Assembly: GCA_016794595.1 (NCBI GenBank)
Contig: JAEUJN010000008.1
Span: forward strand, 186,001 to 250,000
Source: Kineosporiaceae bacterium
GTDB taxonomy: Bacteria; Actinomycetota; Actinomycetes; Actinomycetales; Kineosporiaceae
Length of the DNA stretch: 64,000 nt
Direction of reading: 5' to 3'
Each line of letters opens with the position of its first letter. Position 1 is the first letter of the stretch. This document shows positions 1 to 8,757 of the stretch, in pieces. The translations under genes were made by a program, and so were the position numbers. Under the pieces are notes generated by a model. It had not been told where the DNA came from. It made no database searches and was given only the letters and a program-made list of their open reading frames with translations.

Positions 1-408
1 CTCGGCACTCGCCGGGCCGCACCCGGTCTGGGTCGCGTCGGAGAAGAAGGCGAGGCGGGGACTCGAGTACTCGATGCCCCGCCTGTCGAACTCCGCCCGC
101 CACACGTCGTCCGCGATGTTGTAGACCTTGATCAGCCGGCAGTCGGTGTACTTGTCGGTGGCATCCTGGGCGCTGCAGCGGGCCTTCAGCTGGTCGGCCG
201 ACTCCGTGGCGCCACCACCCTGGGCCTGCGGGATGCTCTGCGGCACCACGGACGGCGACTGGCCGCCGAGCAGGCTGTAGAGCAGGAAGACGATGATGCC
301 GACGATTCCGGTGCCACCACCGATCGCCAGCCCGCCGCCCATTCCGCCTCCGCGGCGATCGTCCACACCACTGACGTCGATGCTCTGGTCGTCGAAGTCG
401 ATGGGCAC
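1..408 (-). CDS. neutral zinc metallopeptidase, N-terminal part (truncated by window edge)
   Basis: This is the first 136 codons of a protein of the YpfJ / KPN_02809 neutral zinc metallopeptidase family (Zn_peptidase). The start is a GTG at 408 preceded by TGGAGGA, a good ribosome binding site. The visible part has an acidic N-terminus, a glycine-rich stretch (GGGMGGG), one membrane segment (about residues 30-47, GIVGIIVFLLYSLLGG), a low-complexity linker, and the beginning of the extracellular domain, with paired cysteines and the family signature around AFFSDATQTGCGPAS. The catalytic HExxH would lie beyond the edge and is not seen. The family is a membrane-anchored predicted peptidase with no firmly known substrate. 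It is divergent from the ABC-F gene at 532. Confidence 0.85.
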   Translation of the reverse strand, partial: MPIDFDDQSIDVSGVDDRRGGGMGGGLAIGGGTGIVGIIVFLLYSLLGGQSPSVVPQSIPQAQGGGATESADQLKARCSAQDATDKYTDCRLIKVYNIADDVWRAEFDRRGIEYSSPRLAFFSDATQTGCGPASAE

Positions 409-517
409 TCGGGTCCTCCAGGGTGTCACGCGGCCGCACGCGCGAGTGGCTCGATCAGAGCACACCCGCTGGGACACGGTAGTGCCTGGCCGGTCCGGGC
501 GCCGAGGTTGTTCCCCG

Positions 518-523
518 TACGAT
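518..523 (+). promoter_or_regulatory. -10 hexamer TACGAT, leaderless start of ABC-F gene
   Basis: TACGAT is followed by 8 bases and then the GTG at 532. This spacing places the transcription start at or next to the start codon, and no Shine-Dalgarno sequence is present. Confidence 0.55.
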
Positions 524-531
524 GGACGACC

Positions 532-2130
532 GTGATCCTGGCCCATGACGTCGAGCTGCGCGCGGGCTCCCGGATCCTGCTCGAGCACGCCACCTTCCGG
601 ATCGGTCCGGGCGACCGGATCGGGCTCGTCGGGCGCAACGGCGCCGGCAAGACCACGCTGACCCGGGTGCTCGCCGGCCAGACCCAGCCGGCCGCCGGCA
701 CCATCACCCGCAGCGGCGAGATCGGCTACCTGCCCCAGGACCCGCGCACCGGTGACCTCGAGATGCTGGCCCGTGACCGGGTGCTCTCCGCGCGAGGACT
801 GGACGAGATCCTCGCCCGCCTGCGCCGCACCGAGGGCGAGATGGCCAGCGCGGTCGAGGAGACCCGCGAGGCGGCCATGGCCCGCTACGCCCGCCTGGAC
901 GCCGAGTTCACCAGTCGCGGGGGATACGCCGCCGAGAGCGAGGCAGCCACCATCTGTTCCAGCCTGGGGCTGGCCGAGAGAGTGCTGTCCCAGCCGCTGG
1001 GCACGCTGTCCGGAGGCCAGCGACGTCGGGTCGAACTCGCCCGGATCCTGTTCTCGGGTGCCCCGACCCTGCTGTTGGACGAGCCCACCAACCACCTCGA
1101 TGCCGACTCCATCGGGTGGCTTCGGGACTTCCTCAAGGCATGGTCGGGTGGTCTGGTCGTGATCAGCCATGACGTCGACCTGCTGGATGCCTGCGTCAAC
1201 AAGGTGTTCCACCTGGACGCCAACCGCTGTGTGCTGGACCTGTACAACGTCGGCTGGAAGGCCTACCTCGCCCAGCGCGAGGTCGATGAGCGTCGGCGCA
1301 AGCGCGAACGCGCCAACGCCGAGAAGAAGGCGTCGGCCCTGATGGCCCAGGCGGACAAGATGCGGGCCAAGGCAACCAAGGCGACCGCTGCGCAGAACAT
1401 GGCCCGCCGGGCGGAGAAGCTCCTCGGGTCGGTGGAGGCCGAGCGACGCCAGGACCGGGTGGCCAAGTTGCGCTTCCCGGATCCGCTGTCCTGCGGCCGC
1501 ACCCCGCTGACCGCCGCGGGCCTGTCCAAGAGCTACGGGTCGACCGAGGTCTTCACCGACGTCGACCTGGCGATCGACCGCGGCAGCCGGGTGGTCGTCC
1601 TGGGCCTGAACGGTGCCGGCAAGACCACCCTGCTGCGTCTGCTCGGGGGGCTGGAGGCTCCGGACACCGGTGCGGTCCAGCCAGGGCACGGGCTGAAGCT
1701 CGGCTACTACGCCCAGGAGCACGAGACGCTCGACATGCAGCGCACCGTCCTGGAGAACATGCGATCGGCGGCCCCGGAACTGGGCGACACCGGGGTGCGC
1801 AGCGTACTGGGCTCATTCCTGTTCTCCGGCGACGACGTCGACAAGCCGGCCGCGGTGCTGTCCGGTGGCGAGAAGACCCGGCTCGCCCTGGCGACCCTCG
1901 TGGTCTCCGGCGCCAACGTGCTGCTCCTGGACGAGCCCACCAACAATCTCGACCCGGCCAGTCGAGCCGAGGTCCTCGATGCCCTGCACCGCTACCGGGG
2001 GGCGGTGGTCCTGGTCACCCACGACGAGGGCGCTGTCCATGCGCTCGCGCCGGAACGGGTCCTGCTGCTGCCCGACGGGGACGAGGACCTGTGGAACGGG
2101 GACTATCTCGAACTGGTGGCACTCGCCTGA
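532..2130 (+). CDS. ABC-F family ATPase
   Basis: Soluble protein of 532 residues with two ATPase domains and no membrane segment, typical of ABC-F proteins that act on the ribosome (translation factors of the EttA type or antibiotic-resistance ribosome protection proteins). Domain 1 has Walker A GRNGAGKTT (about 34-42), signature LSGGQRRR (about 160) and Walker B LLLDEPTNHLD (about 180). A lysine/arginine-rich linker follows (about 250-310, EKKASALMAQADKMRAKATK). Domain 2 has GLNGAGKTT (about 357), LSGGEKTR (about 443) and LLLDEPTNNLD (about 465). An upstream TTG at 508 is in frame, but the GTG at 532 sits 8 bases after a TACGAT hexamer and gives the usual N-terminus MILAHDVELR. Which ABC-F subfamily it belongs to cannot be told from motifs alone. 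Confidence 0.9.
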   Translation: MILAHDVELRAGSRILLEHATFRIGPGDRIGLVGRNGAGKTTLTRVLAGQTQPAAGTITRSGEIGYLPQDPRTGDLEMLARDRVLSARGLDEILARLRRTEGEMASAVEETREAAMARYARLDAEFTSRGGYAAESEAATICSSLGLAERVLSQPLGTLSGGQRRRVELARILFSGAPTLLLDEPTNHLDADSIGWLRDFLKAWSGGLVVISHDVDLLDACVNKVFHLDANRCVLDLYNVGWKAYLAQREVDERRRKRERANAEKKASALMAQADKMRAKATKATAAQNMARRAEKLLGSVEAERRQDRVAKLRFPDPLSCGRTPLTAAGLSKSYGSTEVFTDVDLAIDRGSRVVVLGLNGAGKTTLLRLLGGLEAPDTGAVQPGHGLKLGYYAQEHETLDMQRTVLENMRSAAPELGDTGVRSVLGSFLFSGDDVDKPAAVLSGGEKTRLALATLVVSGANVLLLDEPTNNLDPASRAEVLDALHRYRGAVVLVTHDEGAVHALAPERVLLLPDGDEDLWNGDYLELVALA

Positions 2131-2414
2131 GGGAACACGCCGGTGTCGATGATCGGATGGACCGCCGCCGCCGGACCGCCGATGGCATAATCCGTTGTCA
2201 AGCGATCATCGGTGTGCGGAGGGGTTCACCGTTGGGTGCCGCCCGATTCACCCGGCCTCGACGACCGCCCGGCCAGGGGGTTCGCGCTCGTCGCGCACGC
2301 CCCCCGGGACTCGCGAGACGTGGAGCACGTCACGGACAGGTGGTGATGTGGAATGGCACAGGCAGCGATCGCGCCCGAGCATTGACCATGTACCGCCATC
2401 GTCGAGGAGGAGCA

Positions 2415-2630
2415 GTGAGCGACACCGTCAAGAAGGGCGCCCGGATCACCGGTGCGGACCGGACGAAGCTGGCCAACGAGCTCACGAAGAAGTATTCGAG
2501 CGGCGCGAGCATCCGTGCCCTGGCCGAGTCCACCGGCCGTTCCTACGGTTTCGTCCACCGGCTGCTGACCGAGAACAAGGTCAACCTGCGCAGCCGCGGC
2601 GGAGCCACACGCGGCAAGGCCAAGAAGTAA
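2415..2630 (+). CDS. small helix-turn-helix protein
   Basis: A 71-residue basic protein starting at GTG with a strong ribosome binding site (GAGGAGGAGCA). The centre reads as a helix-turn-helix (ASIRALAESTGRSYGFVHRL, residues 31-50), preceded by a charged helix and followed by a Gly/Arg/Lys tail ending in KAKK. Proteins of this size and sequence type are common in actinobacteria and are annotated only as helix-turn-helix domain proteins; the DNA target is unknown. The 284 bases between the ABC-F gene and this start hold no other gene; a CATAAT hexamer at 2186-2191 is the only promoter-like element I noticed and would give a leader of more than 200 bases. Confidence 0.75.
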   Translation: MSDTVKKGARITGADRTKLANELTKKYSSGASIRALAESTGRSYGFVHRLLTENKVNLRSRGGATRGKAKK

Positions 2631-2672
2631 CACCATCCCGTCGGGGCGGTCGGACACCCTCACGGATGCTCG

Positions 2673-2716
2673 GAACGTGGGCGCGCGCTGCTCGAGAGCA
2701 TCGCGCGCCCACGTTC
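2673..2716 (+). terminator. long perfect inverted repeat, probable terminator
   Basis: Two 15-base arms, GAACGTGGGCGCGCG (2673-2687) and its exact complement (2702-2716), enclose a 14-base loop that itself contains TGCT/AGCA and the palindrome CTCGAG. It lies 43 bases after the helix-turn-helix gene and 21 bases before the ABC exporter start. There is no T-run, so it may be a terminator of the GC-hairpin type common in actinobacteria, or it may act on the exporter mRNA. Confidence 0.6.
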
Positions 2717-2737
2717 TGCGTCTGACACGCTGGCCCC

Positions 2738-4672
2738 ATGTCCGGTCATGCCGCGTGGTCCACGCTGCGGTCACTGTCACGGGACCCCGAGGTCGCGGGC
2801 CGCAAACTGACGCCCGGAACCTGGCGACGCATCCTGGGATACGCCCGCCCGTACCGGACCTCGATCCTCGCCTTCCTCACCCTGACGGTCACCAGCTCGG
2901 TCTTCATCGTCGCGACCCCGCTGCTGTTGCGCCGGCTGGTCGACGACGGGGTGACCCCGGGGGATCGCGGCCTCGTCGTCCGGCTCGCCCTCGTGGTCGC
3001 CGGCGTGGCCCTGGCCGATGCGGCAGTGGGCCTGATGGCCCGATGGCTCTCCTCGCGGATCGGCGAGGGGCTGATCTACGACCTGCGCACCGAGGTCTTC
3101 GGGCACGTGCTGCGCCAGCCGGTCGCCTTCTTCACCCGGGCCCAGACCGGTGCGTTGGTCTCCCGCCTGAACAGCGATGTGATCGGCGCCCAGCAGGCCT
3201 TCACCTCGACCCTGTCGGCGGTGGTGTCCAACCTGGTCTCCCTGGCACTGGTGGCCGGGGCCATGCTGTACCTGTCCTGGCCGATCACCCTGGGCGCGCT
3301 GCTCCTGTTGCCGGTGTTCCTGCTGCCGGCCCGCCGGGTCGGCGCCCAACTGCAGAACCTGACCCGCGAATCGATGCAGCTGAACGCCGAACTGGGCTCG
3401 CGGATGACCGAGCGCTTCAATGTCGCCGGAGCCCTGCTGGTCAAGCTGTTCGGGCGCCCGAGCACCGAGGACGCCGAGTTCGGGCTGCGCGCCTGTCGCG
3501 TGCGCGACATCGGGGTGCGGATCGCGATGAGCAACCGGGTCTTCATCACCGCCCTGACCCTGGTGGCTTCGTTGGCCACCGCTCTGGTGTACGGCGTCGG
3601 AGGCCTGGCCACGATCGGCGGTGGCATGACCGTCGGCACCCTGCTCGCCCTGGCCGCCCTGCTCGCCCGGCTGTACGGTCCGCTCACCGCGCTGTCCACG
3701 GTGCGGATCGACGTCATGACGGCGTTGGTCAGCTTCGAGCGGGTGTTCGAGGTGCTCGACCTGCCGCCGCTGATCCGGGACGCGCCGAACGCCGTGGACC
3801 TGCCCCGGGGCCCGCAGGCGATCGAGCTCGACCAGGTCAGCTTCCGGTACCCGAACGCCCGGGAGGTCTCCCTGGCCTCGCTGGAGCAGGTGGCCCGGCC
3901 GGACCGAACCGATCCGGAGTTCGCCCCCGGGGACGACGACCGGCGCCTGGTGCTGGACGGCGTGAGCCTGCGCGCCGAGCCCGGTCAGCTGATCGCGTTG
4001 GTGGGCCCCAGCGGGGCCGGGAAGACGACGATCACCAACCTGGTCGCCCGGCTCTACGACGTCACCTCGGGCGCAGTGCTGGTCGGGGACCGGGACGTCC
4101 GCCAGCTCACCCAGGCCTCACTGCACGAGGCGGTGGGGGTGGTCACCCAGGAGGCTCATCTCTTCCACGACACCGTGCGGGCCAACTTGCTGTACGCCCG
4201 GCCGGAGGCCCGCGAGGAGCAGCTGATCGAGGCCCTCACCGCGGCTCAGGTCTGGCCGGTGGTCCAGGCCTTGCCCTCCGGGCTCGACACCGTGGTGGGT
4301 GACCGCGGCCATCGCCTGTCCGGGGGTGAGAAGCAGCGCATCGCCCTGGCTCGCCTCCTGCTCAAGGCCCCGGACGTGCTGATCCTGGACGAGGCCACCG
4401 CCCACCTGGACTCCGAGTCCGAGCAGGCGGTCCAGCGGGCGCTCGACACGGCGCTGAGCGGCCGTACGGCGCTGGTGATCGCGCACCGGCTGTCCACCGT
4501 GCGAGCGGCTGATCAGATCGTGGTGGTCGACGGTGGCCGAGTGGTCCAGCGCGGTCGGCATGCCGAACTGCTGGCCACCGGCGGACTGTACGCCGACCTG
4601 TACACCACGCAGTTCGCTCAGAGCGAGCGTGACAGCCCTCCGTCGACGACCAGCACCGAGCCGGTCACGTAG
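2738..4672 (+). CDS. ABC exporter, fused permease and ATPase
   Basis: Half-transporter of 644 residues of the type I exporter (MsbA/multidrug) fold. An N-terminal six-helix domain spans about residues 40-330. The ATPase domain has Walker [10 protein letters not shown] (about 423), signature LSGGEKQR (about 527), Walker [12 protein letters not shown] (about 548) and an H-loop in IAHRLSTV. It probably forms a homodimer in the cytoplasmic membrane and exports an unknown substrate. An unusual 25-residue loop rich in acidic residues ([18 protein letters not shown]) splits the start of the nucleotide-binding domain. The 3' end overlaps the convergent SDR gene by 55 bases. The ATG at 2738 has no clear ribosome binding site. 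Confidence 0.9.
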   Translation: MSGHAAWSTLRSLSRDPEVAGRKLTPGTWRRILGYARPYRTSILAFLTLTVTSSVFIVATPLLLRRLVDDGVTPGDRGLVVRLALVVAGVALADAAVGLMARWLSSRIGEGLIYDLRTEVFGHVLRQPVAFFTRAQTGALVSRLNSDVIGAQQAFTSTLSAVVSNLVSLALVAGAMLYLSWPITLGALLLLPVFLLPARRVGAQLQNLTRESMQLNAELGSRMTERFNVAGALLVKLFGRPSTEDAEFGLRACRVRDIGVRIAMSNRVFITALTLVASLATALVYGVGGLATIGGGMTVGTLLALAALLARLYGPLTALSTVRIDVMTALVSFERVFEVLDLPPLIRDAPNAVDLPRGPQAIELDQVSFRYPNAREVSLASLEQVARPDRTDPEFAPGDDDRRLVLDGVSLRAEPGQLIALVGPSGAGKTTITNLVARLYDVTSGAVLVGDRDVRQLTQASLHEAVGVVTQEAHLFHDTVRANLLYARPEAREEQLIEALTAAQVWPVVQALPSGLDTVVGDRGHRLSGGEKQRIALARLLLKAPDVLILDEATAHLDSESEQAVQRALDTALSGRTALVIAHRLSTVRAADQIVVVDGGRVVQRGRHAELLATGGLYADLYTTQFAQSERDSPPSTTSTEPVT

Positions 4673-5418
4673 CTGGCCGCCGGCGACAGCAGGAACACAG
4701 CGGGTCGGGCGAACTCCAGCGCCTCCCCGAATCGGCGCAGCGGCACGGCGTCCTCGGCCTCGCGCCGCGCCTGCTCGTGGGTGAGCACGGACTCCTGGTC
4801 CTCTCGCAGGTCACCCGCGCCGCGGTGGGCGGCGCCCGGCTGCCCGACCTCGCTCTCGCAGTGACCCGGGATGAGCAGGTTCACCCGGATGTTGCGCGGC
4901 CCCAACTCCCCGGCAAGGCCCCGGGCCGCCATGGCCACCCCGGGAACCAGACCGTTGGCCACGGCCCTGTTGGCCAGCGGCTGACGTGCCGAGCGGCCCA
5001 GGACGAACAACACCGACCCACCCTCGACGGAGACGTTGCGGGCCACCGATCGTGCCAGCCGGATCGGCCCCAGGAACGTGCCCTCGAACCCGGCCCGCCA
5101 GGTCTCGTCGGCGGTGGCGGCCAGGCTGCCGGTCTCGACGTCGTCCGGGCAGATGACCGAACCGTCCAGGCGGCCGTACCGAGCCACGGCCGCAGCCGTC
5201 AGGCACGTCTCGAACCCGCTCTCGGCCAGGTCCCCGCTGATGGCGATCGCCCGCTCCGGGCCGCCGACGCCCGCGGCCACGGCCGACAGCGCACCCTGAT
5301 CGCGGTCGGTGAGCACCAGTCGAGCGCCCTCACCGGCCAACTGGATCGCGCACGCACGTCCCAGGCCCCGGCCTGCACCGGTGACGACGTAGACGCGATC
5401 GCTCAGGCCGAGATCCAT
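4618..5418 (-). CDS. short-chain dehydrogenase/reductase family protein lacking the catalytic Tyr and Lys
   Basis: A 266-residue Rossmann-fold protein. The dinucleotide-binding motif TGAGRGLG (13-20) is intact, and the C-terminal fold ([23 protein letters not shown]) is typical of classical SDRs. The active-site motif YxxxK is absent: the aligned positions are Ala154 and Val158 (sequence AVANGLVPG), and the usual NNAG motif reads ICPDD. It may bind a nucleotide without catalysing the standard reaction, or may belong to the actinobacterial SDR subgroup with an SNGLRPG-like motif. A GAGGG ribosome binding site precedes the ATG. It lies downstream of and in the same direction as the SURF1 gene. 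Confidence 0.85.
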   Translation of the reverse strand: MDLGLSDRVYVVTGAGRGLGRACAIQLAGEGARLVLTDRDQGALSAVAAGVGGPERAIAISGDLAESGFETCLTAAAVARYGRLDGSVICPDDVETGSLAATADETWRAGFEGTFLGPIRLARSVARNVSVEGGSVLFVLGRSARQPLANRAVANGLVPGVAMAARGLAGELGPRNIRVNLLIPGHCESEVGQPGAAHRGAGDLREDQESVLTHEQARREAEDAVPLRRFGEALEFARPAVFLLSPAASYVTGSVLVVDGGLSRSL

Positions 5419-5525
5419 GCCGTCGCCCTCGTCACCCCGGTAGCCCGCACGCTTGGACACATCGGAGCGGACACGGGCGACCTTGAGGGACGCCGGTCCC
5501 GGGGCCCCGTCCCGCCCGGGTCCGA

Positions 5526-6395
5526 TCACCGGCCGGCGGCGTCCTCCCACTCCTCGTCGGTGAGCTCCCGACCGGAGCGGCCCCGCGACCCCGAGGCAAC
5601 CGGCAGCCGCCACCGCAGGGGCTCCGGATTGCCCGAACGCTGCCGGGCCTCGCGCACCATGTAGTACCCCAGCACGCCGTACCCGACGACGGTGAACATC
5701 CACCACTGCCACGCGTAGCCCAGGTGTGGCCCGAGGTCCTCGTCCGGGCGGGGCAGCAGCGCAGGAGCGCCCGAGGCACCCCCCGGAGGGGCTGGGGACT
5801 CCGAGGCCAGGACCCCGAAGGCCGAGTACACCGGCCCGTGCATGCCGGCCTCGATCGCCACTGGGTCGATCCGCCAGACCTGCCCCTGAGGCGCGACCCG
5901 GTCCAGCGAGGGCTCGGGCGGTCGCAGATGGGCGATCACCTCCACGGTCCCGGACGGCGGCGCCGGGACGACGTCCGGCAGGCCGCCGGTGGAACCGGTC
6001 GGCAACCAGCCCCGGTCGATCAGGAAGGCGGACCCGTCGGCCAGTCGCAAGGGGACCAGCACCTCGAACCCGGGGTCGTTGCCCAGCGGCCGGTTGCGCA
6101 CCAGGAGCTGGGCGAACGGCTCGTAGATGCCCTGGACACGAACCGGTTGCCACTGTCGTTCGACAGCCAGGGGCGTCGCGGGGGTGGGCAGCACGGAGCC
6201 CAAGGGCACCGGGGGGGCGTCGTAGTTGGCGTCGATCCAGCGGTTCCGTTCGACCTTGGCCGCGTACCGATGGTGCTGCCACTCGCCCAGTTGCACGAAG
6301 GCGATCGAGGCCAGGATCACCCCGAGCAGTCCGATCAGCCAGCCCCGCTCGCGCAGCAGCCGCAGCGCCCCGAGCAGGTCCGCAGCAGTGATCAT
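5526..6395 (-). CDS. SURF1 family cytochrome oxidase assembly protein
   Basis: A 289-residue protein with the SURF1 layout: a membrane segment near the N-terminus (about 18-38, WLIGLLGVILASIAFVQLGEWQ), a large external domain containing the family motifs (GIYEPFAQLLVRNRPLGNDPGFEVLVPLRLADG and the ILIDRGW-like FLIDRGWLP), and a second membrane segment near the C-terminus (YAWQWWMFTVVGYGVLGYYMV). SURF1 proteins help insert heme a into subunit I of cytochrome aa3 oxidase. The charged tail after the last helix is typical of actinobacterial members. The start has GAGGAAG at a suitable distance. Confidence 0.92.
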   Translation of the reverse strand: MITAADLLGALRLLRERGWLIGLLGVILASIAFVQLGEWQHHRYAAKVERNRWIDANYDAPPVPLGSVLPTPATPLAVERQWQPVRVQGIYEPFAQLLVRNRPLGNDPGFEVLVPLRLADGSAFLIDRGWLPTGSTGGLPDVVPAPPSGTVEVIAHLRPPEPSLDRVAPQGQVWRIDPVAIEAGMHGPVYSAFGVLASESPAPPGGASGAPALLPRPDEDLGPHLGYAWQWWMFTVVGYGVLGYYMVREARQRSGNPEPLRWRLPVASGSRGRSGRELTDEEWEDAAGR

Positions 6396-6587
6396 CGCTT
6401 CCTCGGGCGGGGGCCGACATCCCCCGACTGCGCCGGCCGGGGGCCCGGCGCCGCCTCAGGCGGGCAGAGCGGACGCCGGGCAGCCACGGGGGGAAGCCAC
6501 CCGGCGTCCTCGAGGCACACCCCGACGGGGGGCGCAGGGCGTGCCGCCCAAGTATGGCACTGCGAGATGTCCACGTCGTGCACCGGG

Positions 6588-6908
6588 TCAGGGATTGCCC
6601 GGTGATGTCGGGCCCGATACGGATCGCACCTGGGGCAGATCGTGCACCTCGGGATAGACCCGGACGGTCTTGCGCGTGTACCCGGCATTGGCCATGATCA
6701 CGGCGACGTAGGGCAGGAAGACGGCCCCCACCCCGACCACGATCTTCCAGTAGCCGGGCACCACGAACACCAGCAGCACGCAGGCGGTGCGGATGGCCAT
6801 GGACATCAGGTACCGCGAGATCCGCTGGTCCATGTCGTCCGTGTGGGAGCGACGGGCATGGGTGATCCGGTGCACCTCCGGCTCGTCGCGTCGCCTGCGC
6901 AGTGGCAT
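6588..6908 (-). CDS. DUF3099 family membrane protein
   Basis: A 106-residue protein that I recognise as a DUF3099 member: a charged N-terminus with HRITHARRSHTDDM, then two membrane segments (about 36-52 and 55-74, including FVVPGYWKIVVGVGAVFLPYVAV). Function unknown. It is upstream of SURF1 on the same strand. The 192 bases between them show no further gene. The ATG follows a TACCGT hexamer by 6 bases, consistent with a leaderless mRNA. Confidence 0.85.
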   Translation of the reverse strand: MPLRRRRDEPEVHRITHARRSHTDDMDQRISRYLMSMAIRTACVLLVFVVPGYWKIVVGVGAVFLPYVAVIMANAGYTRKTVRVYPEVHDLPQVRSVSGPTSPGNP

Positions 6909-6914
6909 GACTCC

Positions 6915-6920
6915 ACGGTA
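6915..6920 (-). promoter_or_regulatory. -10 hexamer TACCGT, leaderless start of DUF3099 gene
   Basis: The hexamer is 6 bases upstream of the ATG at 6908 on the minus strand, with no Shine-Dalgarno between them. Confidence 0.5.
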
Positions 6921-6924
6921 AACC

Positions 6925-7908
6925 TCAGCCCTGCTCGGGGCTCACCCGCAGGACGAGTTTTCCGACGGTCCGGCGGGCGCGTAGGTCCTCGTGGGCCCGG
7001 CGCACCTGCGCGAGCTCCACCGTTGCGCCCACCACCGGGCGCAGCCGGCCCTCGACCGTCAGCCGGACCAGGTCGTCCATCGCCTCGTCCAGCCCACCCG
7101 GACGCCGGGTCAGGTGATGCAGCCAGAAGCCGATCACGGCGCGGGAGGACGCCATCAGACGGCCCGGGTCGATCGCTGCCGCGGGCTGCCGGGAGGCCAT
7201 GCCGTAGACCACCAGCCGGCCGAGGGGAGCCAGTGCGGCGAGGGACTCGGTGAAGGTCGGGCCCCCGGTCATCTCCAGCACCACGTCCACCCCGTCGCCC
7301 GCGTTGGCCGCCACCAGCGCCTCCCGCAGTGAGGGCGCCCCGGCGAGGACGGTCGGGTCGACGGCGACGTGCGCACCCAGCCCGAGCGCCAGCTCACGCT
7401 TGTCGGCCGTCGAGGCCACCGCGATCACGCGTCCCGCCCCCCACTCCCGGGCCAACTGCACCGCCAGGGTTCCCACCCCTCCGGCCGCGGCGTGCACCAC
7501 GACGGACTCCCCGGCCGCCAGGTGAGCGCTGGTCCGCAACAGGTGCCAGGCCGTCGTGCCCTGCAGCACCAGGGCCAGGGCAGCACCGTCCGAGATGGTC
7601 TCGGGAACGGGCCAGATCAGGTGCGGGTGGGCCGCCACCACCTCGGCATAACCGCCCGCCACGAGCGCCACCACGCGGCGACCGGCGTGCGGGCCGCTGC
7701 GCGGCATGCCCACGACCTCGGCGCCGGGGATCAACGGCAGCCGCTGCGGCGCGAGGTAGCTGTTCTCGCTCTGGTGGGTGTCGGCGTAGTTCACGCCCGC
7801 GGCGAGGACGTCGATCAGCACCTGGCCCTCGTCGGGAACCGGCTCGGGCAGGTCGGTCACCTGCAGGTTCTCCGGTCCACCGAACGCGGTGATTCGCACG
7901 GCACGCAC
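6925..7908 (-). CDS. NADPH:quinone oxidoreductase-like protein (zinc-independent medium-chain dehydrogenase)
   Basis: A 327-residue member of the quinone oxidoreductase branch of the medium-chain dehydrogenase family. It begins MRAVRITAFGGPENLQV, has the GroES-like N-terminal half (VLAAGVNYADTH) and a Rossmann domain with AAAGGVGTLAVQLA. The structural-zinc cysteines of alcohol dehydrogenases are absent, as expected for this branch, which reduces quinones or enones with NADPH. An in-frame frame extends upstream to 7974, but the GTG at 7908 gives the family N-terminus and follows a TACGGT hexamer by 6 bases. Divergent from fabG. Confidence 0.9.
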   Translation of the reverse strand: MRAVRITAFGGPENLQVTDLPEPVPDEGQVLIDVLAAGVNYADTHQSENSYLAPQRLPLIPGAEVVGMPRSGPHAGRRVVALVAGGYAEVVAAHPHLIWPVPETISDGAALALVLQGTTAWHLLRTSAHLAAGESVVVHAAAGGVGTLAVQLAREWGAGRVIAVASTADKRELALGLGAHVAVDPTVLAGAPSLREALVAANAGDGVDVVLEMTGGPTFTESLAALAPLGRLVVYGMASRQPAAAIDPGRLMASSRAVIGFWLHHLTRRPGGLDEAMDDLVRLTVEGRLRPVVGATVELAQVRRAHEDLRARRTVGKLVLRVSPEQG

Positions 7909-7914
7909 CCATCG

Positions 7915-7920
7915 ACCGTA
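7915..7920 (-). promoter_or_regulatory. -10 hexamer TACGGT, leaderless start of quinone oxidoreductase
   Basis: The hexamer is followed by CGATGG and then the GTG at 7908 on the minus strand. Confidence 0.55.
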
Positions 7921-8003
7921 TCCTGGGCGCCGGCCGGGGCCCGGCGAGGTGCCGGCGAGGTGCCGGTGAGGCATCCAGGCCGGATGGACGCGAGAGGAAC
8001 GAG

Positions 8004-8708
8004 ATGGCGCGCAGCGTGCTGGTCACCGGTGGCAACCGTGGCATCGGCCTGGCCATCGCCCGGGCCATGGCCGCCGACGGGGACGCCGTGGCCGTGACCC
8101 ACCGCAGCGGCGAGGCCCCCGAGGGACTTCTCGGGGTGCGGTGCGACGTCACCGACACGGCCTCGGTGGACGCCGCGTTCACCGAGATCGAGCAGGCCCA
8201 CGGGCCGGTCGAGGTGTTGATCGCCAATGCGGGGATCACCCAGGACCAGTTGCTGCTGCGGATGAGCGACGCCGAGTGGGACGCCGTGATCCAGACCAAT
8301 CTGGCCGGCGCCTTCCGATGCGTGCGCCGGGCCTCGATGGGCATGGTGCGGATGAAGCGCGGCCGGATCGTGCTGATCTCCAGCGTGGTGGGGTTGTACG
8401 GCGGTCAGGGGCAGGTCAACTACGCCGCGAGCAAGGCCGGGCTGGTCGGCATCGCCCGCTCGGTGGCCCGTGAGCTGGGCGGCCGGGGGATCACCGCCAA
8501 CGTCATCGCCCCCGGGTTCATCGAGACCGACATGACCGCCGCCCTGCCCGAGGAGCGTCGCAGCGCCTACGCCAAGCTGACCCCCGCCGGTCGCTTCGGA
8601 TCCACGGACGACGTGGCCAACGCCGTCCGGTTCATCGCCTCCGACGGCGCCGGCTACGTCAACGGCGCCGTGATCCCGGTCGACGGCGGCCTCGGCATGG
8701 GCCACTGA
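8004..8708 (+). CDS. fabG: 3-oxoacyl-[ACP] reductase FabG
   Basis: A 234-residue classical SDR that reduces 3-oxoacyl-ACP with NADPH in fatty acid elongation. It has the cofactor motif TGGNRGIG (8-15), NAG in LIANAG, and the catalytic Tyr140/Lys144 (NYAASKAG) with Ser in ISSVVG. The order fabG then inhA, 49 bases apart, is the same as mabA-inhA in mycobacteria, so both probably serve the type II fatty acid synthase. The ATG has a purine-rich site (GAGAGGAACGAG) upstream. Confidence 0.95.
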   Translation: MARSVLVTGGNRGIGLAIARAMAADGDAVAVTHRSGEAPEGLLGVRCDVTDTASVDAAFTEIEQAHGPVEVLIANAGITQDQLLLRMSDAEWDAVIQTNLAGAFRCVRRASMGMVRMKRGRIVLISSVVGLYGGQGQVNYAASKAGLVGIARSVARELGGRGITANVIAPGFIETDMTAALPEERRSAYAKLTPAGRFGSTDDVANAVRFIASDGAGYVNGAVIPVDGGLGMGH

Positions 8709-8757
8709 CGACGAGCACCAGTCCACCTCCTCCACCACGAGAGCGGAGTTCACCCTC

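Noticed and set aside
4618-6420. A possible SURF1-SDR fusion from a single open frame
   Set aside because: The frame continues upstream of the SDR ATG, but SURF1 is in another frame and has its own start and stop. The upstream part of the open frame has no similarity to any family.
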